Assembly (NCBI GenBank): GCA_038380795.1
Contig: CM076270.1
Span: 17,433,501-17,497,500, forward strand
Direction: 5' to 3'
Length of the DNA stretch: 64,000 bases
Source: Pyrocephalus nanus
Lineage: Eukaryota; Chordata; Aves; Passeriformes; Tyrannidae
Shown here piece after piece: positions 25,410-38,945 of the stretch. The notes under the pieces were generated by a model. It ran no database searches and was not told the DNA's origin. It was given only the letters and a program-made list of their open reading frames with translations. Made by a program: the position numbers and the translations under genes. Within the stretch, counting starts at the first letter, position 1. Each line of letters starts with the position of its first letter.

Positions 25410-25570
25410 TCTGTTGGTGCTTCAATCTAAAAAGGGCTCCCAAGCTTCAGACGAATCACACTGCAGAAGTTGGGCGGATTTCCTGTCCAGAGGTCTCTGC
25501 TTATCTATAGCTGTCACACACACATAACAGGAAGCCTTGCACTTTCTCATCCTGTTAACACAAACAAAGG
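25388..25570 (-). promoter_or_regulatory. KLHL6: KLHL6 5' leader and proximal upstream region
   Basis: This is the sequence directly upstream of the KLHL6 start codon. There is no CpG island, unlike KLHL24, which suits a tissue-restricted gene. On the plus strand 'acaggaagcc' near 25528 contains an ETS/PU.1-type GGAA core, and 'gataag' on the minus strand near 25505 is a GATA-type site. Both are short motifs and only suggestive. An upstream ATG at 25409 opens an overlapping uORF. The transcription start is unknown. Confidence 0.35.
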
Positions 25571-27464
25571 GTGGCTTTTTTTCATTGATTTTCAGGCAGT
25601 ATCAACGTGTTTAGAAAGGACTTAAGATGCCTCTGCATGTGAGAAGATTACAAGTGACAGGGAAGGCCTGCTTCCCACCCTCAAGCCAGCCCCTCACTGT
25701 TATCTGGATCTGCTGGTTGTGGTGATAGGTGCACCATATGCCTAACCAAGTCACTCCTGGTGGGCTAGGCTGCTGAGGGAAAGAGGATAATATTTTAAAT
25801 TTCTCTTTCCAGGTATGTGATAATTAATCACTGAGCTGGTTTGGGCTTTGTTTCTGGTTTTTGCTAATACGCTCATGTATTCGGAAAGCCCTCGAAGCGG
25901 CTGTTTCTGTCCCTCATGACGTGTTAGCTGGCAAACACTGGATGGCTTTTCTTTAAGGCTAAATGGGTGTAACTGTCCAGGACATGGAGCAGCATCCAAG
26001 ATCTTGCAGCTGATGGTCTTCAGGCTACACTGCTGGGCACAGGGATGTGGTCCATGCAGCCAGTGCCACGCCAGCGACTCTGGCTGATAGTGAAATCCTA
26101 GCTAGGGAGAGCTTAGGAAGGGATGTACCCATGCTCATCCCCACCATCCCCACTGCTGGAGGCAGCTTGAGTCACAGCTACACCCGACTTGCCATCCCCT
26201 GGATGGTGGTGGGGCCAAGGGCTGTGAACCTGGAGGTGGGGATGCTGCAGGGGAGCTCTAGGGCTGACCCTCCAGCATGACAGGAGCTCACAGAGCACAG
26301 GGCTGAAGGTTTTGCTTTCAGCTAAGAATGAACTGTATCTGCTTGACCATCACCTAGATGAGAAGCCAGCCCACACAGACTATTGAAAGTAACAGGGTGA
26401 ATCCCCTGGCTTGCTTAGGAAGCTCACCTGCTGCAGAGTAGATGGCACCCCCCCTTTCTCTCTCCCCTGAGAGGAATGCAGGGCCAACCTCTAACCTTGG
26501 TAGCTTGAGTGCTAACCAACCTTGCCTTCTTTGTGATACTTACTCTAGGAATCCTTGTTTGGCCAGTCCACAAGTTCTTATTTTGTGTTTGGTTTCCTCT
26601 TTGTCTCCAGCTTGATAGCTGAACACACAGTGTTATGGGAAGCTTGGCTTCCCTGTCTTCTAGAAGGAGGTGAAAGCAGCATTCTGAGGGCCAGGCTGGA
26701 AGATGAAGAGGAAGGAAAGGAAAAAAATCTTCCTCCTGCTTTCCCCTACCTCCCTGTAGTGGGGTTTCTTCATTTTGTGAAGTCTGTGCAGCCCTTGGGC
26801 TTTTTCCTTCCTCAGCTGTTGTAAATGTGTTCTGATGCCTTTTGTGCTAACTTTTGCTAATGGATGCTTCCTTTCTTAAAGCCAGTCCCTTCTTTCCTCC
26901 AAGTACTCCTCCAGGAATACAATGAGAAAATGAAGGAAATCCCTCAAAATGCACACCAGGTGTGCTTTTAAGATCGCAATACTTTAACCCTATCCTGGAC
27001 TAGGTTCTCTTTGTTTATCATCATGACTTTTGACCTTCAGGGGTTCATCTTATCAGGCTTCTCTCTGATGGTGAGAAGCTTCACATTTTCCTTATCTGCT
27101 TAAGCGAGAATGCTGAGATTCAGCAGCGATCACTTGATCCCAGTTGCTGAAACTTTAAACAAAGCATTAATAGTTGTGAAAGTTGAAGTTAGATTGTATT
27201 GGCTGTGAGTGCTGGGAACGGAAACCCTGCAGCTGTGGGGTTGATAGCTGTGGTATTGTCAGGGAGCTGCACAGTCACTCCACCACAGAAAGGACCTCAG
27301 TCACTCAAGCAAGTGTTGGCTGTTAGTGGCAGTGATCATTATACACAGTCTGTCTCCTTCTGTGCCTTTGCCAATCCATATGATATATTTTTAATCCTTA
27401 ATTTTTGGTCTTTTCCTGCCAAGCACCTCCCCTTCCTTTCTTCTTCTGTGGGTCTGTTTTTATA
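25571..27464. other. Intergenic, KLHL6 upstream side
   Basis: No gene, CpG island or recognisable repeat. Distal KLHL6 regulatory elements could lie here, but none is identifiable by eye. Confidence 0.6.
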
Positions 27465-28062
27465 TGTCATGGTTTAACCTCAGCCAGCAGAGAAGCCCCA
27501 CTCAGCCACTTGTCCACTCCCCCTCCAGTGGGATCAGGGGGATAAAAGCTGGAAAACTCATGGATTGAGATAAAGACAATTTAATAGGCAAAGATAAAGA
27601 CAGTTTAATAGGCAAAGCAAAAGCCCTGCATTCAAGCAAAGCAAAACAAGGAATTAATTCACTGTTTCCCAAGAGCAGGCAGGTGTTCAGATAGCTTCAG
27701 GACAGCAGGGCCCCATCACACATAACAGTGACTTGGAAGGACAAACACCATCACTCCAAACACCCTCCCCTTCCTCCTTCTTCCCCCCACTCCATATCCT
27801 GAGCATGATGCCATGTGGTGTGGAACATCCCTTTTGGTCAGCTGGGGTCAGCTGTCCTGGCTGTGTCTCCTCCCAGATTCCCATGCACCCCCAGCCTTCA
27901 TGCTGGTGGGGTGGTACAAAAAGAAGAAAAGGCCTTGACTCTGTGTAAGCCCTGCTCAGCAATAAGAAAAACATCTTTATATTATCAGCTCCATGTTCAA
28001 CATAAATCCAAAACACAGCCTCACTGTGAAGAAAATCAACCCTACTCCAGCTGAAAACAGCA
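27465..28062 (-). mobile_element. Endogenous retrovirus LTR (3' LTR, minus orientation)
   Basis: A 598-bp block bounded by TG...CA on the minus strand. Its plus-strand left end (tgtcatggtttaacctcagc) and body resemble an LTR I associate with songbird genomes, from memory. Immediately outside the right edge the minus strand reads ggagttaggggtggaatg, a polypurine-tract-like sequence, which marks this as a 3' LTR. A 24-bp unit is tandemly duplicated at 27569-27616 with one mismatch. No coding capacity. Confidence 0.7.
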
Positions 28063-29174
28063 CATTCCACCCCTAACTCCATAGCATTTACATCATGCCC
28101 AGGTCCCACACTCTTCAATACAACCTCATTAGCAACCTCCCCTCTTCCCACCCTTTGTCATAATGCAGAGATGTATGGACCACCCTGCACAATTTAAATA
28201 AAATGTCCCTAAATGTCCCCAGAATATCCTTTGAGTTAATTCAGTCTGTGACTTTGGGCTCCATCTGTTCTGGTGGTCACTCAGAACAGGAGAGGTGGTG
28301 TGCTGTGTGGAGTTAGAGGGCACCAGCTCAGGCCGTGTCACTGCTGCACTGCAGCTGCTTCTTGTAAGTCTTCTGCTCCATTGGTTTGGGTGGTTCCTGC
28401 TATAGTAACTCCTGTAACACACAACTCAGGTCATGGCTGACAACAATTTAAAGGTGTATCCATTACAATCTCCACCCCTGGTCCTTTTTGGGCCAGGTTA
28501 CAGGTTTTAACATTGCAACGAACCTCTCCCCTTGTCCCCAGCCTGGCTACAGCAAAGGGTTCCTGCCACAGTCCCCCATCAGTACAGCCCACATCATAGT
28601 CCTCCGTGGGCTGCAGGACACGGCTGCTCCACCACGGTCTGCAGCACAGGCTGCAGGGGAATCTTTGCCTCCCCTCCTCCAGCACGGGGTCCCACCCACA
28701 GGGGACAGTCCTCCTTGAACTCCTCTAACGTGAGGTCCCCCATGGGGCCACAGGTCCTGCCAGAAAACCTCCTTCAGCACAGGCTTCTCACAGAGTCCCA
28801 TCCTCCTTCAGGCATGCACCTGCTCTGGCACAGGGTCCTCCATAGTCTGCAGGTGGATCTCTGCTCCAGCGTGGACTCATCCACAGTCCCTTCAACTTAG
28901 TTACCTCTGGAATTCCAGCCTGTCCAGTACAGCAGCCCAGAGACAGCAAGGATACCACAGCTGTCACCAGAGGGTCCCCAGACACAGCAAAGTGAGGTGA
29001 TCAGCAGCACAGCCATTAGCAACCACCAATGAACACTAGAGCCTAACATGCAGTCAGGCACAGGAGCCTGCTCATTGCCAGCCAAACAGCACTAACAGCT
29101 ATAAAATTCAGCCTAGCACATCCCAATCAAATCTATTGTTATCTCGAACTTTCTGTGCCCCAGGTTGGGCTGCC
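28063..29174 (-). mobile_element. Decayed internal region of the same endogenous retrovirus
   Basis: About 1.1 kb lies between the polypurine-tract-like edge and a primer-binding-site-like segment at 29157-29174. No gag, pol or env reading frame survives; the short frames carry no retroviral motif I recognise. Repeated variants of phrases such as 'tgctccagcgtgg' suggest internal duplication. Extensive internal deletion is inferred from the short length. Confidence 0.55.
29157..29174 (-). mobile_element. Primer-binding-site-like segment of the ERV
   Basis: The minus strand reads ggcagcccaacctggggc, which resembles a tRNA-Lys primer-binding site with a few changes. A 5' LTR would be expected immediately to the right (plus-strand tgtcatgg...), but the sequence there is unrelated. 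So the 5' LTR is missing. Confidence 0.45.
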
Positions 29175-32100
29175 TAGTATTTACAGAGTCCCTTGCTCAG
29201 GGATTAATCTGCAAATGTAGTAGCTAGTTTCATTATTTGGACAAGTACCAGGGCAGTGCTGAGGTCAAGGTTGTGTTTTTGCAGGTATAAGGGAACAAAC
29301 CCAGTAGTCAGAGGGCTGTTTGCCTGAAGTGCTCCATCACCCAAAGCTGCAGCAGTAACGTGTTATTTAATCCTGGGGCAAATCCAGATCGTTACCTCAT
29401 GGTGGCAGCTTCCAAATACATTCTTCTTTTTGGCCTCTTGAGACTTGTTCTGGTTGCACTCTGACTGATTTCAGTGAAGAATTACCCGCTAGCTAAACGA
29501 ACCACTGAATTTGGTAAGAGCTGAAGGCTTGTCCGTTCATGACTTGTTTGTCTCTTTTCTTTACCTTACACATACTGAACTGACCTATGTCAGCTCTGTA
29601 CCAGCTTGAGATAACCCTGGAGTTACTGGGTAAATGATGTGTATCCATCACTTGTGTCACATGGTAAGTTTACAGAGCTCTGTAACATCACAGACTGCTG
29701 CTGGTACCTATGAATCTCTGCATAGTGCAGCTGTTGAGCTGAGTTCAGAGACTGCTTTGCATCCTGCCCTGACCAGTTCCCCAGCGATCATGCTCCATGC
29801 TTAAATGTTGATCTGTAGCCAACACCAGCCCATTTTAAACTGTCTGTTCCTGAATCCAGTATCTCATCACTGTGGCATTTCAGCACTGTAAAGTTTGACC
29901 ATGCCAGATGAATCTGCCCAGACCGGCCAGGAGTCCTGGTTCCCATCTTGGAGAGTGAAAGATTCAGGCAGTCCCAGGAAAAAAATCATAGTCCTGGGGC
30001 CATGACTCAGAGGAGGGAGAGAAGAAATCCCACCTGCGATACCCACCAACAATGGATCAAGAGCAAGGAGCTGAGGCATTCTTTAAACAAAGGCAGAAAC
30101 ACAAAAACCTATTTCTGACAGTTCTTGTTACTTGTTTTGCTTCCCACAGTCCTTGTACTTTAGCCAACTGAGTCCTTATGAACCTAGTGAGTCTGAGAGG
30201 GACCAGCTGTGAAACATGGGAGCGTGTGGCTGCCTCAGGGAAGAGCCCAGATGAAGACTGGCAGGAGGTTTGCAGACTGAGAAAGAAGGTGCTCAGCCAT
30301 CCTGGTATCACAATGGGATCTGGAAACTTCCTACTCCAAGAAACGAGCAGGTTGTTGAACTTGTAGATGGCAATTTCTGACCTGGAAGAAAACTCTCCCA
30401 TAAGTGTCCTGTCACTGCGGAGCTCCCACAAAGTTCTCCTTGCTGTTTGGCTTCTTCCTCTTATTCCAGACCATGTCCATTGTGTGACTACTGGAGATAG
30501 CCCTAAGTATGTGTGATCTATGACCAAGTTGCTGCTGTTGGCTATTCCATCTTATGCTTCTAATACTCCAGATAACTTGCAGTGCTGAAGATACCCAACA
30601 ACATGCTGACAGTTCCATGTTCAGACCTCAACATGCTTCCTGATGGCTGTGGGAGGGAATGTTCTTTTACCTGAGGGAGCCTGTTTTAAAGGTCCTGGCC
30701 CCCAACAGGGGAAGGACACAACAGCAGAAGAATTGCCTTAGTTTTTGAGTTTTTCAAGTAGAATGACTTTGCCATCACTGCATAAAAAGCCTCACAGCAC
30801 AGAGGACTCTTCTGGGGAGCACCAAGAGCCATTTCCTTGGTGTGGGAGCAGAGATGGGAGTGCAGCTGGGCAGCTGGACACACGTATCAGGGCTCATCTT
30901 ACCATCAGTTATTTCCTAGCACACTGCAAAGTGAGATAGCTCAGGCCTGAGATAATCTTGCCAACCCTGGAAAGTTGCTGGATTTTTGTCTGTGTTTTGA
31001 GTACATTGGGATAATGTTCACTAGCTTAAAATAGCATGTTCTTATTTTAACTGTGGGGGAACAAATGCGATTTTAGTTTTTGAAAACACATCTAGAACTT
31101 ATGGATTGTATTTTCTATAAACTGCAAACTGGAATCTTTGTTTCATCACAGTTTACTTCCTCTTCTGAACCAGCATCACCTTCCATTTCAAAAACTACTT
31201 CTTGAGCTTCTTCATATCCCTGCCCTGAGTAGCTGCAGTTGTTCAAATTCAACAAACAGCAATGATTTTTTGAAGTTGGCCTGTCTCTCCCCTCATTCTT
31301 GAAAATCACCTCTTATTTTGAGAGTATCACAGTGTTATCCTACTAATGCTGTATTTATTACCTTCCTATCCCATGCTCTCAGAGTGGTATTTTAAGTCCC
31401 TGGGATGTTTCTAGAAAAACTGCTGCTTCCATGTATTGTTTTCTTTTTGATAGTTTAGAGTCGTGCTAACAATCCAGATGAGTGACTCCAAACTGCTTTC
31501 ACCTTGAATAAAACAAAGGTCCCAGCTGACCAAGCTGTAAATGCCAAATTACTTGAGTTCAGTGTTTGAAGTCTGGTTGTTACCATAATCATATTGCTCC
31601 CCTGTGTGCTACTGGCTATAGAGGTCATCCTGATGTGTGGGTGAGCCAGCTGAGCTTGAGAATCTTTGCTCTCCTGCTCCTAAGCCTTTAAGGGAGTGGA
31701 GGAAGACGACTGCTAGTTAAATAAGTGTTTATTCTATTTGAAGAAGCTGAATTGCAATCTGGGGGTGCAGCGTGGTCACTCCCAAAGCAGCAGGCAGAAC
31801 AAGCTGAGACATCACTTAGCACTGTATTTTAAGACTTTAAATCCCGGGATGAGATGCACCCAACAACGAAACTGGAAGGACTGAAGCCTAGGAATGTAGA
31901 TGTAGATACAAGACTCATAAGAGCTATCAGACTCATAATATATGCAGTAGGTGCTGGCCATGGCAATTGAGGATTGCTGTAACAAGCTTTCCCTGTTCAG
32001 AGCAGGCTTTTCCTTCTCCTTGGAAGAAGGATGCTCTTTTGTCTACACTCTGCTACAAGTTTTCCTTGAGAACATACAAGTGCTTCCCTTTGCTGTCCTC

Positions 32101-34204
32101 AAGATAATCAGTTTTGAAACTAAATAGCAGCAGTTACTTCCATTTCCTGTCGTATGTGAACAGGCAAAGAAATTACATTCTTAAAGTTGGTTTCTAGTAG
32201 GAAAGAAGTGCCCCACTTTCTTTTAATTTAGTCTTGAATTGTTCTCTAAAAGATTTTGCCAGTGTTACAAGAAAAGTTTTGTCATCAGCATCAGACTCCC
32301 TCTTGCTTCAGTTTATGTAAGTAACAAGATGTTCAGGTCACCTCTCTTGTTCTGACTGCTGTGCCACCCATTAGAATTTATGAGCATCTTCTCTGTATTA
32401 TTAGTTAGTGGTTGTTTATGCACAAATAATTCTTCCTCTAAGTAAATTACACCTTTGATCTCCATAAGTGGACAGCAGGAACTAGGTCCATGCTAGAAGA
32501 AGTAGAGGCCTGTTGTCCTCAGTGGTATTTTGATCTCGTATTCTCTGTGCACCTCCACGTCCTGCTGCAGGTGTCCATTGTGCAAGGTAAGAAACACAAC
32601 CTCGGCAAGGAGTAACAGCACTACAGTTCAGGCATTTGTTCCACAGCTTGACAAAACCTGACCAAGAAAGCAGCTCTTGAAATGAAGGAGAGCTGTTCTG
32701 CTCGGCAGGAGCTGGGAAATGGAGGAAACTGCCATTGAGAGTCTGTGGACATTGAGGTCTGTGTCTTAGTGCTTGATGTTAATGGGACATTGGTTGAACT
32801 GAAAGTTGAGTTCTTGAGTCTATTCATAGAATTTGCTAAGTGGCCCTGCAAAGCACTGGCAGTGTGACCCCAAACCATAGGAAACAAACCTAATCTCAGA
32901 TTGATGTCTAAAGCAATGCTGACTCCTATTTATGATAAGGCTTGTTGGTCTCAGCCAGCTCTGTGCACACATACCTAACTGATGAGTTCACTCTCAGAGC
33001 TGTGACCGAATTTTGCTCCAGTTTTTCAACTGTGTGAAACTTAGAAATGCTGGTCCCAGAATCAGCGTGGTCCTTCTCATCCTTGTGGTGGGCTTTTGCT
33101 AGCTTGCAACACAGATTTCCTGCTTGGGTTATAAAGACTCTCAACCTCTTACTCGGGAAGACCGTAAGAGGAGAAGCCAGTGCAATGATCTGTGTGCCCT
33201 GTACCCTCACCACTTGCTGACTATCCTCAGGATGCTTTGTTTTCTTCTCTTCAGGACTGAGTCTATCAGACTAGAAACCCACATGGACCCAAAGCAAAAG
33301 AAAATGTTCAAATGAAGCCCAGTCTAAACAGGCTAAAGCCAAATGAGATGTTTTTTTCTGCAGGTGGTAACAGGGGAAGGGAGCAGGACTCTTTACAAGA
33401 GGGAGCTGACATTCTGTGTGGTGCACACAGTAGCTCACAGAATCAGTCATTTCTTTTGACCACTGTATGATATAGTTTCTGCTGCTGGCTGATGTGGGGT
33501 TGGTCATTTACTAGCTTGTTTAATTATCCAAAAAATAAGGATGTCATTGGCAAATATTGTTACTTTTGGAACATGAGTTCATCACTGGAAACCAAAATTT
33601 CTGTAATTAATTTTTGTGTCTCCTATTCTGACATAATGAAGGGCAGAATCAGTTGGCTCACTGACAGTTGACTGCTGAAAGTTCAGCCTTGCTTGGTCTG
33701 AGGGAAAGAAGCAAATTGGAAAGAAGCAGAAATCTACATGTTTTCAAAAACTAAATAATAACTGTTGTTCAATGTGAAATTTGACTTAATACACACCCAC
33801 ACACACGTGCTCTCCTGTATAAAGCCAGTACCTACGTCTGTCTGATTTTCAGTTTACTTTTTTCCTTCCACAGCTACTTTGTTTAGCTCACACCTGACCT
33901 TTCAACTTGCAGTTTGATGGTGGGAAGAATGGCGAACGCCTGATGAACCTGAACGTTAGTTTAAAAAAAGCTGGTTATAGTTCTCAGCTAGTTCCGCATC
34001 GTTACAGCAGCTGAAGCTTCAGCAGGTTTTAAAATACTGTTAGAAATGGAACTTTTGCAACTTTTCAGCAGTTTGTCCTAATTTTCTCTTTTGCAAGAAA
34101 TCTCAACTTGCGTGAAACTGTTCTTTAGGAAGTGCAGTTAAACAGCTTTCAAGGCAATTCAATACAAGTTAGAGAGGAAAGGGTTTTCATCTTAACTCTG
34201 CATG
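29175..34204. other. Intergenic, no gene seen
   Basis: Begins where the ERV breaks off. No recognisable coding frame, RNA gene or young repeat on either strand. Confidence 0.6.
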
Positions 34205-34300
34205 AATCATAGAATCACAGAATGGTTTGGGTTGGAAGAGACCTTCAAGACCATGTTGTGCAAACCCCCCCGCCACGGGCAGGGACACCTTCCCCTGGAA
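34205..34300 (-). mobile_element. Short CR1 LINE tail (intergenic)
   Basis: Begins aatcatagaatcacagaatg and continues ggtttgggttggaagagacc, the reverse complement of the CR1 3' end with its octamer repeats. Only about 95 bp remain. Confidence 0.9.
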
Positions 34301-34949
34301 TGGTGTGGTGTGAGCCGGCGAGCTTGGGAACGTGGATAAGCCCTACCTCACAGCTTCCAGCTACCTGCAGCCTGTGGAGGAACTGAGTTGGTAGATTTTT
34401 AGCCAAGTAGCTGAGCAGGTGGGAAAATATTAATCTGAGCAGAGACTATGCTGTAGAAATGTACATCTTGCTAATGATTACCAGTAGCAAAAATCATTAT
34501 TGCCCTTTACTTAACTGGTTTATGAATGACCCAAAATTAGAATTGTTACACTTTGTATGCAAATACAGGCATTGCGTGAAGTGCAATGATTTTAAATAGA
34601 AAAAGAGGAAGTGCTGAAAAAGTTGTAATATTTCCTGTTGAGGAAGGGAATTATCTGAATGTGCTCTAACTGCCTGTGGATCAAATTTGGAAGTGTTACA
34701 CTGTTAGGAGCCTGTGCGTTAGTTTGGTTTTTAAGCTGATTAGAGTCTCCTTAGTTTAACACAGCCATACCTGACATGGCAGAGTCAGAGCAGCAGCGGT
34801 CAGAAAAGCACAGTGCAGCTTTCCAGCCCCAGCCCTGCTCCTCCCGTGTGATGTAGGCCAGGCAGAACACGTGCTGGGCTCTGCTCTCCGCAGGCTCACG
34901 GGCAGCCAGGGCTTCATCCCTCTGCTCTGGCTGGTCCCTGCTCAGTCTC

Positions 34950-35520
34950 CAGCACTGGGTGGGCACCCACTGACCACCCTGCGAGTGGGCACCTGAGCGT
35001 GGCCCAAAGCTCCTCAGCTGGACACACCAGGACTCGAGCACACTGTGGTGTCTCTTCAGCGGGGAGCGAGGGGTCAGTGCCGGCTGTGACACGCTGCCCG
35101 TGAGCTGTGGTTTTCCTGGGACAGGAGCGTGCAGGGAAGCTCCGGGAGCACGGGCAAGATGTCCTTACAGGAGCTGTGGGGCTGCAGTTCTCTCGCAGCG
35201 CTGACATACCCCGAGAGCCCCGAGAGCCGCTGTGCCGGCCTTGGCGGCTGAGCAGGGGCGAGGAGCCCGGGGAGGTGCCGAGAGAGCTCCTCGGGAGCTG
35301 TCAGGGCCGGGGCTCTGCAATCCATCAGGGAAGCTGTCTGGAATGTAGGGCATTGGGACAGCTGCAGCAGGCCAGGCGCGGAGCTCGGGAACACCGCAAG
35401 GCTTCGAGTTTGGAAACCTTGACAGCTCCCGTGCTGGCAGGGCCGGGAGGTGGAGCCCAGCTCGGCGGCTCAGTTAAGTGCTGCGGAACATGGGGGAGGG
35501 AGCCGAGGGCCGGCTGACTT
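34950..35520. other. GC-rich intergenic block with local CpG enrichment
   Basis: Between KLHL6 and KLHL24, G+C rises well above its surroundings, and CpGs cluster at about 35190-35300 and 35370-35510. A 136-codon plus-strand frame at 35107-35517 is low-complexity (R, G, E-rich) and resembles no known protein. It could be a distal promoter, enhancer or non-coding transcript start, or simply a GC-rich patch. Confidence 0.35.
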
Positions 35521-38500
35521 CGTGTGACATGTTGGAGGTGTGACACTGGAGAAAGAGAGGACCAAAATCATCTTAGATTGGAGAAAGCAGGTAACTTTTA
35601 AAAGCTTGCCGCTTCAAATCGCAGAGTTTTACATTTAGAAGTGCTACTTTAGTTTTTCTGCCTATCGGTATTGATTTAAGAAAGATTTAATTTTCCCATT
35701 AAAAAGAGAATGGGGGATTTTAATATTCCAGTGTTATTTCCACAGTATCTCCCCTGGAGAAAGATAGAAGTTCTTCAGAACTTCACACTCTTGTTAGAGT
35801 CCATTTCTGAGTAAGAAGAGCATTATTAAGTTTATTTAATTTTAGGGGGAAAATATGAATAATATAAATGTAGCACACATCTAAAGAAATGAGACATGTA
35901 TTTGCCTTGTATTGTTTCCTGCCTACACTAATGATCTGTTCCTCATTTCAGTCTCCTCCCCTTTAAAAATTACAAAATATTGTCTCCTATACATAAAAAT
36001 GTTAATAAGAAAGGCCGAGAAAGCCTATCATACCACACATATTTTACATTGTTCATTCTTTTCTGAGGTTTAATACCATATTTGATGCATGCCAGGATAG
36101 TCTAGTAGCCATCTATGACATGACAAATCGATTTGTTTATTATCAGAAGCTCACTAACAAACCAATCTTAGTTTTACAATCGTTTTTGTCTAATGACACT
36201 GCTAATGAATAGATGGGTAGGGAAGGCGCAGGATCAAAGAGTAAACCACAGATTTCACAATATTTCCTTGGCAAAGCAATGTGTTGATTTAGCTGCTGCA
36301 CTGGGATCTGCAAACCTTCATTACGTGTGTTCTTCCTGGGATTACTTTGGCTAACATTTTCTTTCCTGTCTTCGTGTGACAAATCTTTATCCAGGACCAG
36401 TGATCTGAAGTTGCTTTAGTCTGGCTGAGCATTTGAATAGAGCTGAGGGCTTCCTTTAGAGAAGCATACAACTCTTTTCCATGGGAGTATTCCAGGTCCA
36501 GAAACAGTCCCGTTTTAGATCTCAGAACAGGTGCTCAAAAGCTTGTTTACAAAGGAAGGGGTGACCAGGGTGTTGATACGGGCTGGGATTTTGGATCCTG
36601 CTCCAAAGCAGCTGTATTGTCACAGCAGCTGTTCTACATCCCTCCCCAGCTGTCCATGCCTAAGGCAGCCAGCACTTTCAGACAAGGCAGCAGCATTCAG
36701 GCTGGAGAGTCCCACCAGTGATTTCTGGATAGCAGGGGGCTTTTTTACTGTGCTGCTCTGCTGGGTGCAGGAAGCTTGGGATTTGAGGACAGACTTGTCA
36801 ATTGTCCTTCTGGCATCCATGATTCCTCCATGCTTTGAGAGCCAAGTCCACTTGGAGAGATATTACTTTGCACCCCTGTGCCAGTAACGGAGCAGCAGCT
36901 GATCATGTCTTAGAATGCAGGTGTTGGGCCATTCAGCAGCTCTAGCTGCAAGCACAAGAGAAAGAAATCATGGAGCTCCTGGTGAACTGACTCTTCCTGA
37001 ATTAACTTTACCTGATGAAGCTTTGTTGATGACCAGCATGAAAGGGTAGCAAAAAATATAAGATGGCAAAAGTCATCTAGAGATTTGCCCAAACATCAGC
37101 TCCAAAGGCACAGCAGCACAGACTGGTGTGAGAGCCTTGGCGTGCAGGACAGCTGTTCCTGTGCAGCTGGAAACTTGCTGTCCCACTGTCACTATTAGGG
37201 ATAGCAAGGGTATTAGTCCAAGCTAACCGACTTCTAAACTTAGGATCTATTCCTCAGCCTGTTGCCAAAGGGGCACCAGAAGCAGCTGGTGGCAGGGATC
37301 TGCAAGTGTGGTAGCTTTGCAAGTCTGAGATTCCCTATTCTGGAGAGTGGCATGCATATGCAAAAAATACTGTTTGAAACCTGCCTTTTTACTTCACTGT
37401 CATCCAAAGCTTTCCATGGTCACTTGGGTTAGAGAAAGCATTTATTTAACTTGTGAAACGCCTGAAGGTCTCAGAGATGAAGAGCTGCAATGCTGCTGGC
37501 TATTAATTGGTCCTGGTATTGGCAAATGGTTTGAGAAGAGAGCTATTAAGTGTGGCTGAGGGGCAGAGCTGGAGCGGTGCTGGAGGGTGTTCTGAGGCAG
37601 CGTGGTGCAGAGGGAGGCCTGTGGCATAGGGATGTGTGAAAATGTACTGTTGTGAGAGAATATTTAATGCAAACGACTGTGGGGCTGTGGTTGGTCTTGA
37701 GGTTACAGGGCTGGGTGGGAACACTGTGATAACACCACATCAGCTCTGGGAACTGCTTTTGTAGGTACTTACTGCTCTTTTGCTGGGTTAGTGATTGCCT
37801 GTTTGTGTCTGCCATTCTGCAGGAATAGCTCCCTTCAAGTTGTCACCTGTGCGAACAAGAGCTCAACCATTATTTCTTATTTCTTTGTTTCTTATTTCTC
37901 CCTGAAGAAAAGAACCAGACAAACACCAGCAGACTCTATCTCCCTGGTTAGGCATCAGTTTCATGGTGCCTCGATACTCTGAGTGCTGTATGAAAAGAAA
38001 TAGTTCAGTGTTTATGGCAGCAGTGATGCAATGTTCATTCTTCTCAGCTCTGCAATTCCACTCCCAGTCATCTCCCAGTCTTGGAACATGGGAGATACTG
38101 GGTGGAAAAAATTAGACACATACTTTCTGCACAGGAGGACTGTTGGCATGGGCCTTGTTTTGAGGTGCTTACAGCAGTGAATGGCTACCGGGATGAGTAG
38201 GAAGAGAGAGGATTTGCATGGGACTGGAACAAGGGCTGGCCTAGTGAGGGCCAGGGTGAACAGGGAGATATGCAATACTGGTGGCAGGGCTGAATATGTA
38301 AACCTGCTACGGATGCTTTACCAGGTGGCTTTTGTGCAGAAGGGCAGTAACACTGTATCCCAGAGCCTCCCTGGCTGAGCAGGAGTGAGCACTGAGTGTG
38401 CAGCAGGGGCACCAGCCCTGGCCCCGAGTGTGTGAAGACAGCATTTGGCTGTGGAGGACATCCCATTTCAGTCCCCTGGCAGGACACTCATCCTCCTGCC

Positions 38501-38945
38501 TCACCACTGCAGACAGACACCCAAGGAAGCATTACTGGCCTAAGCAAAGAGTTAGGACATGCAGCACAAGGATCCAGAGGAAAGGGGGATCTACAGATTC
38601 AGCCAGGAGGTGATGAAAACAGAAAAGATGAGTAGGAGGTGTCTGGGGAGAGGGAGTGCTGGTTTTCCAGGGCCCTTCCCATGCAAGCGCCAGCAAAGCA
38701 ATCTGTGTTGCAGATGACATTTCCTGGTGCAGGTGCCATTTCAAACACGTGATGAGAAGATGAGAGGCTGAAAGGGACTGGTCCTTGAAAAGTGGCTTCC
38801 AGCCTAAATGGGTGTACCCAGTAGACCAGCTCAAGTCAACACAACCCACAGGACTTATGGCAGGATGATGGTGAAAGAGTTCAGAGTCACAGGAGGATTT
38901 TAGCAAATTTTGGTGTGTTCTCTGTATTTCTTTAAGAAGACTTTT
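35521..38945. other. Intergenic, no gene seen
   Basis: AT-rich from 35580, then mixed composition. Short frames lack recognisable similarity. No repeats recognised. Confidence 0.6.

Noticed and set aside
25207..25443. Alternative-frame start for KLHL6 exon 1 beginning at 25443
   Set aside because: It opens with a TTG, not ATG, and lies in the wrong frame for the conserved BTB domain.
27687..28151. 154-codon minus-strand frame across the ERV LTR edge
   Set aside because: It spans LTR and interior boundary and shows no retroviral protein motif, so it is not a viral gene remnant.
35107..35517. 136-codon frame in the GC-rich intergenic block
   Set aside because: Biased composition, no recognisable similarity, no start context or splice support. 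Kept only as a regulatory candidate.
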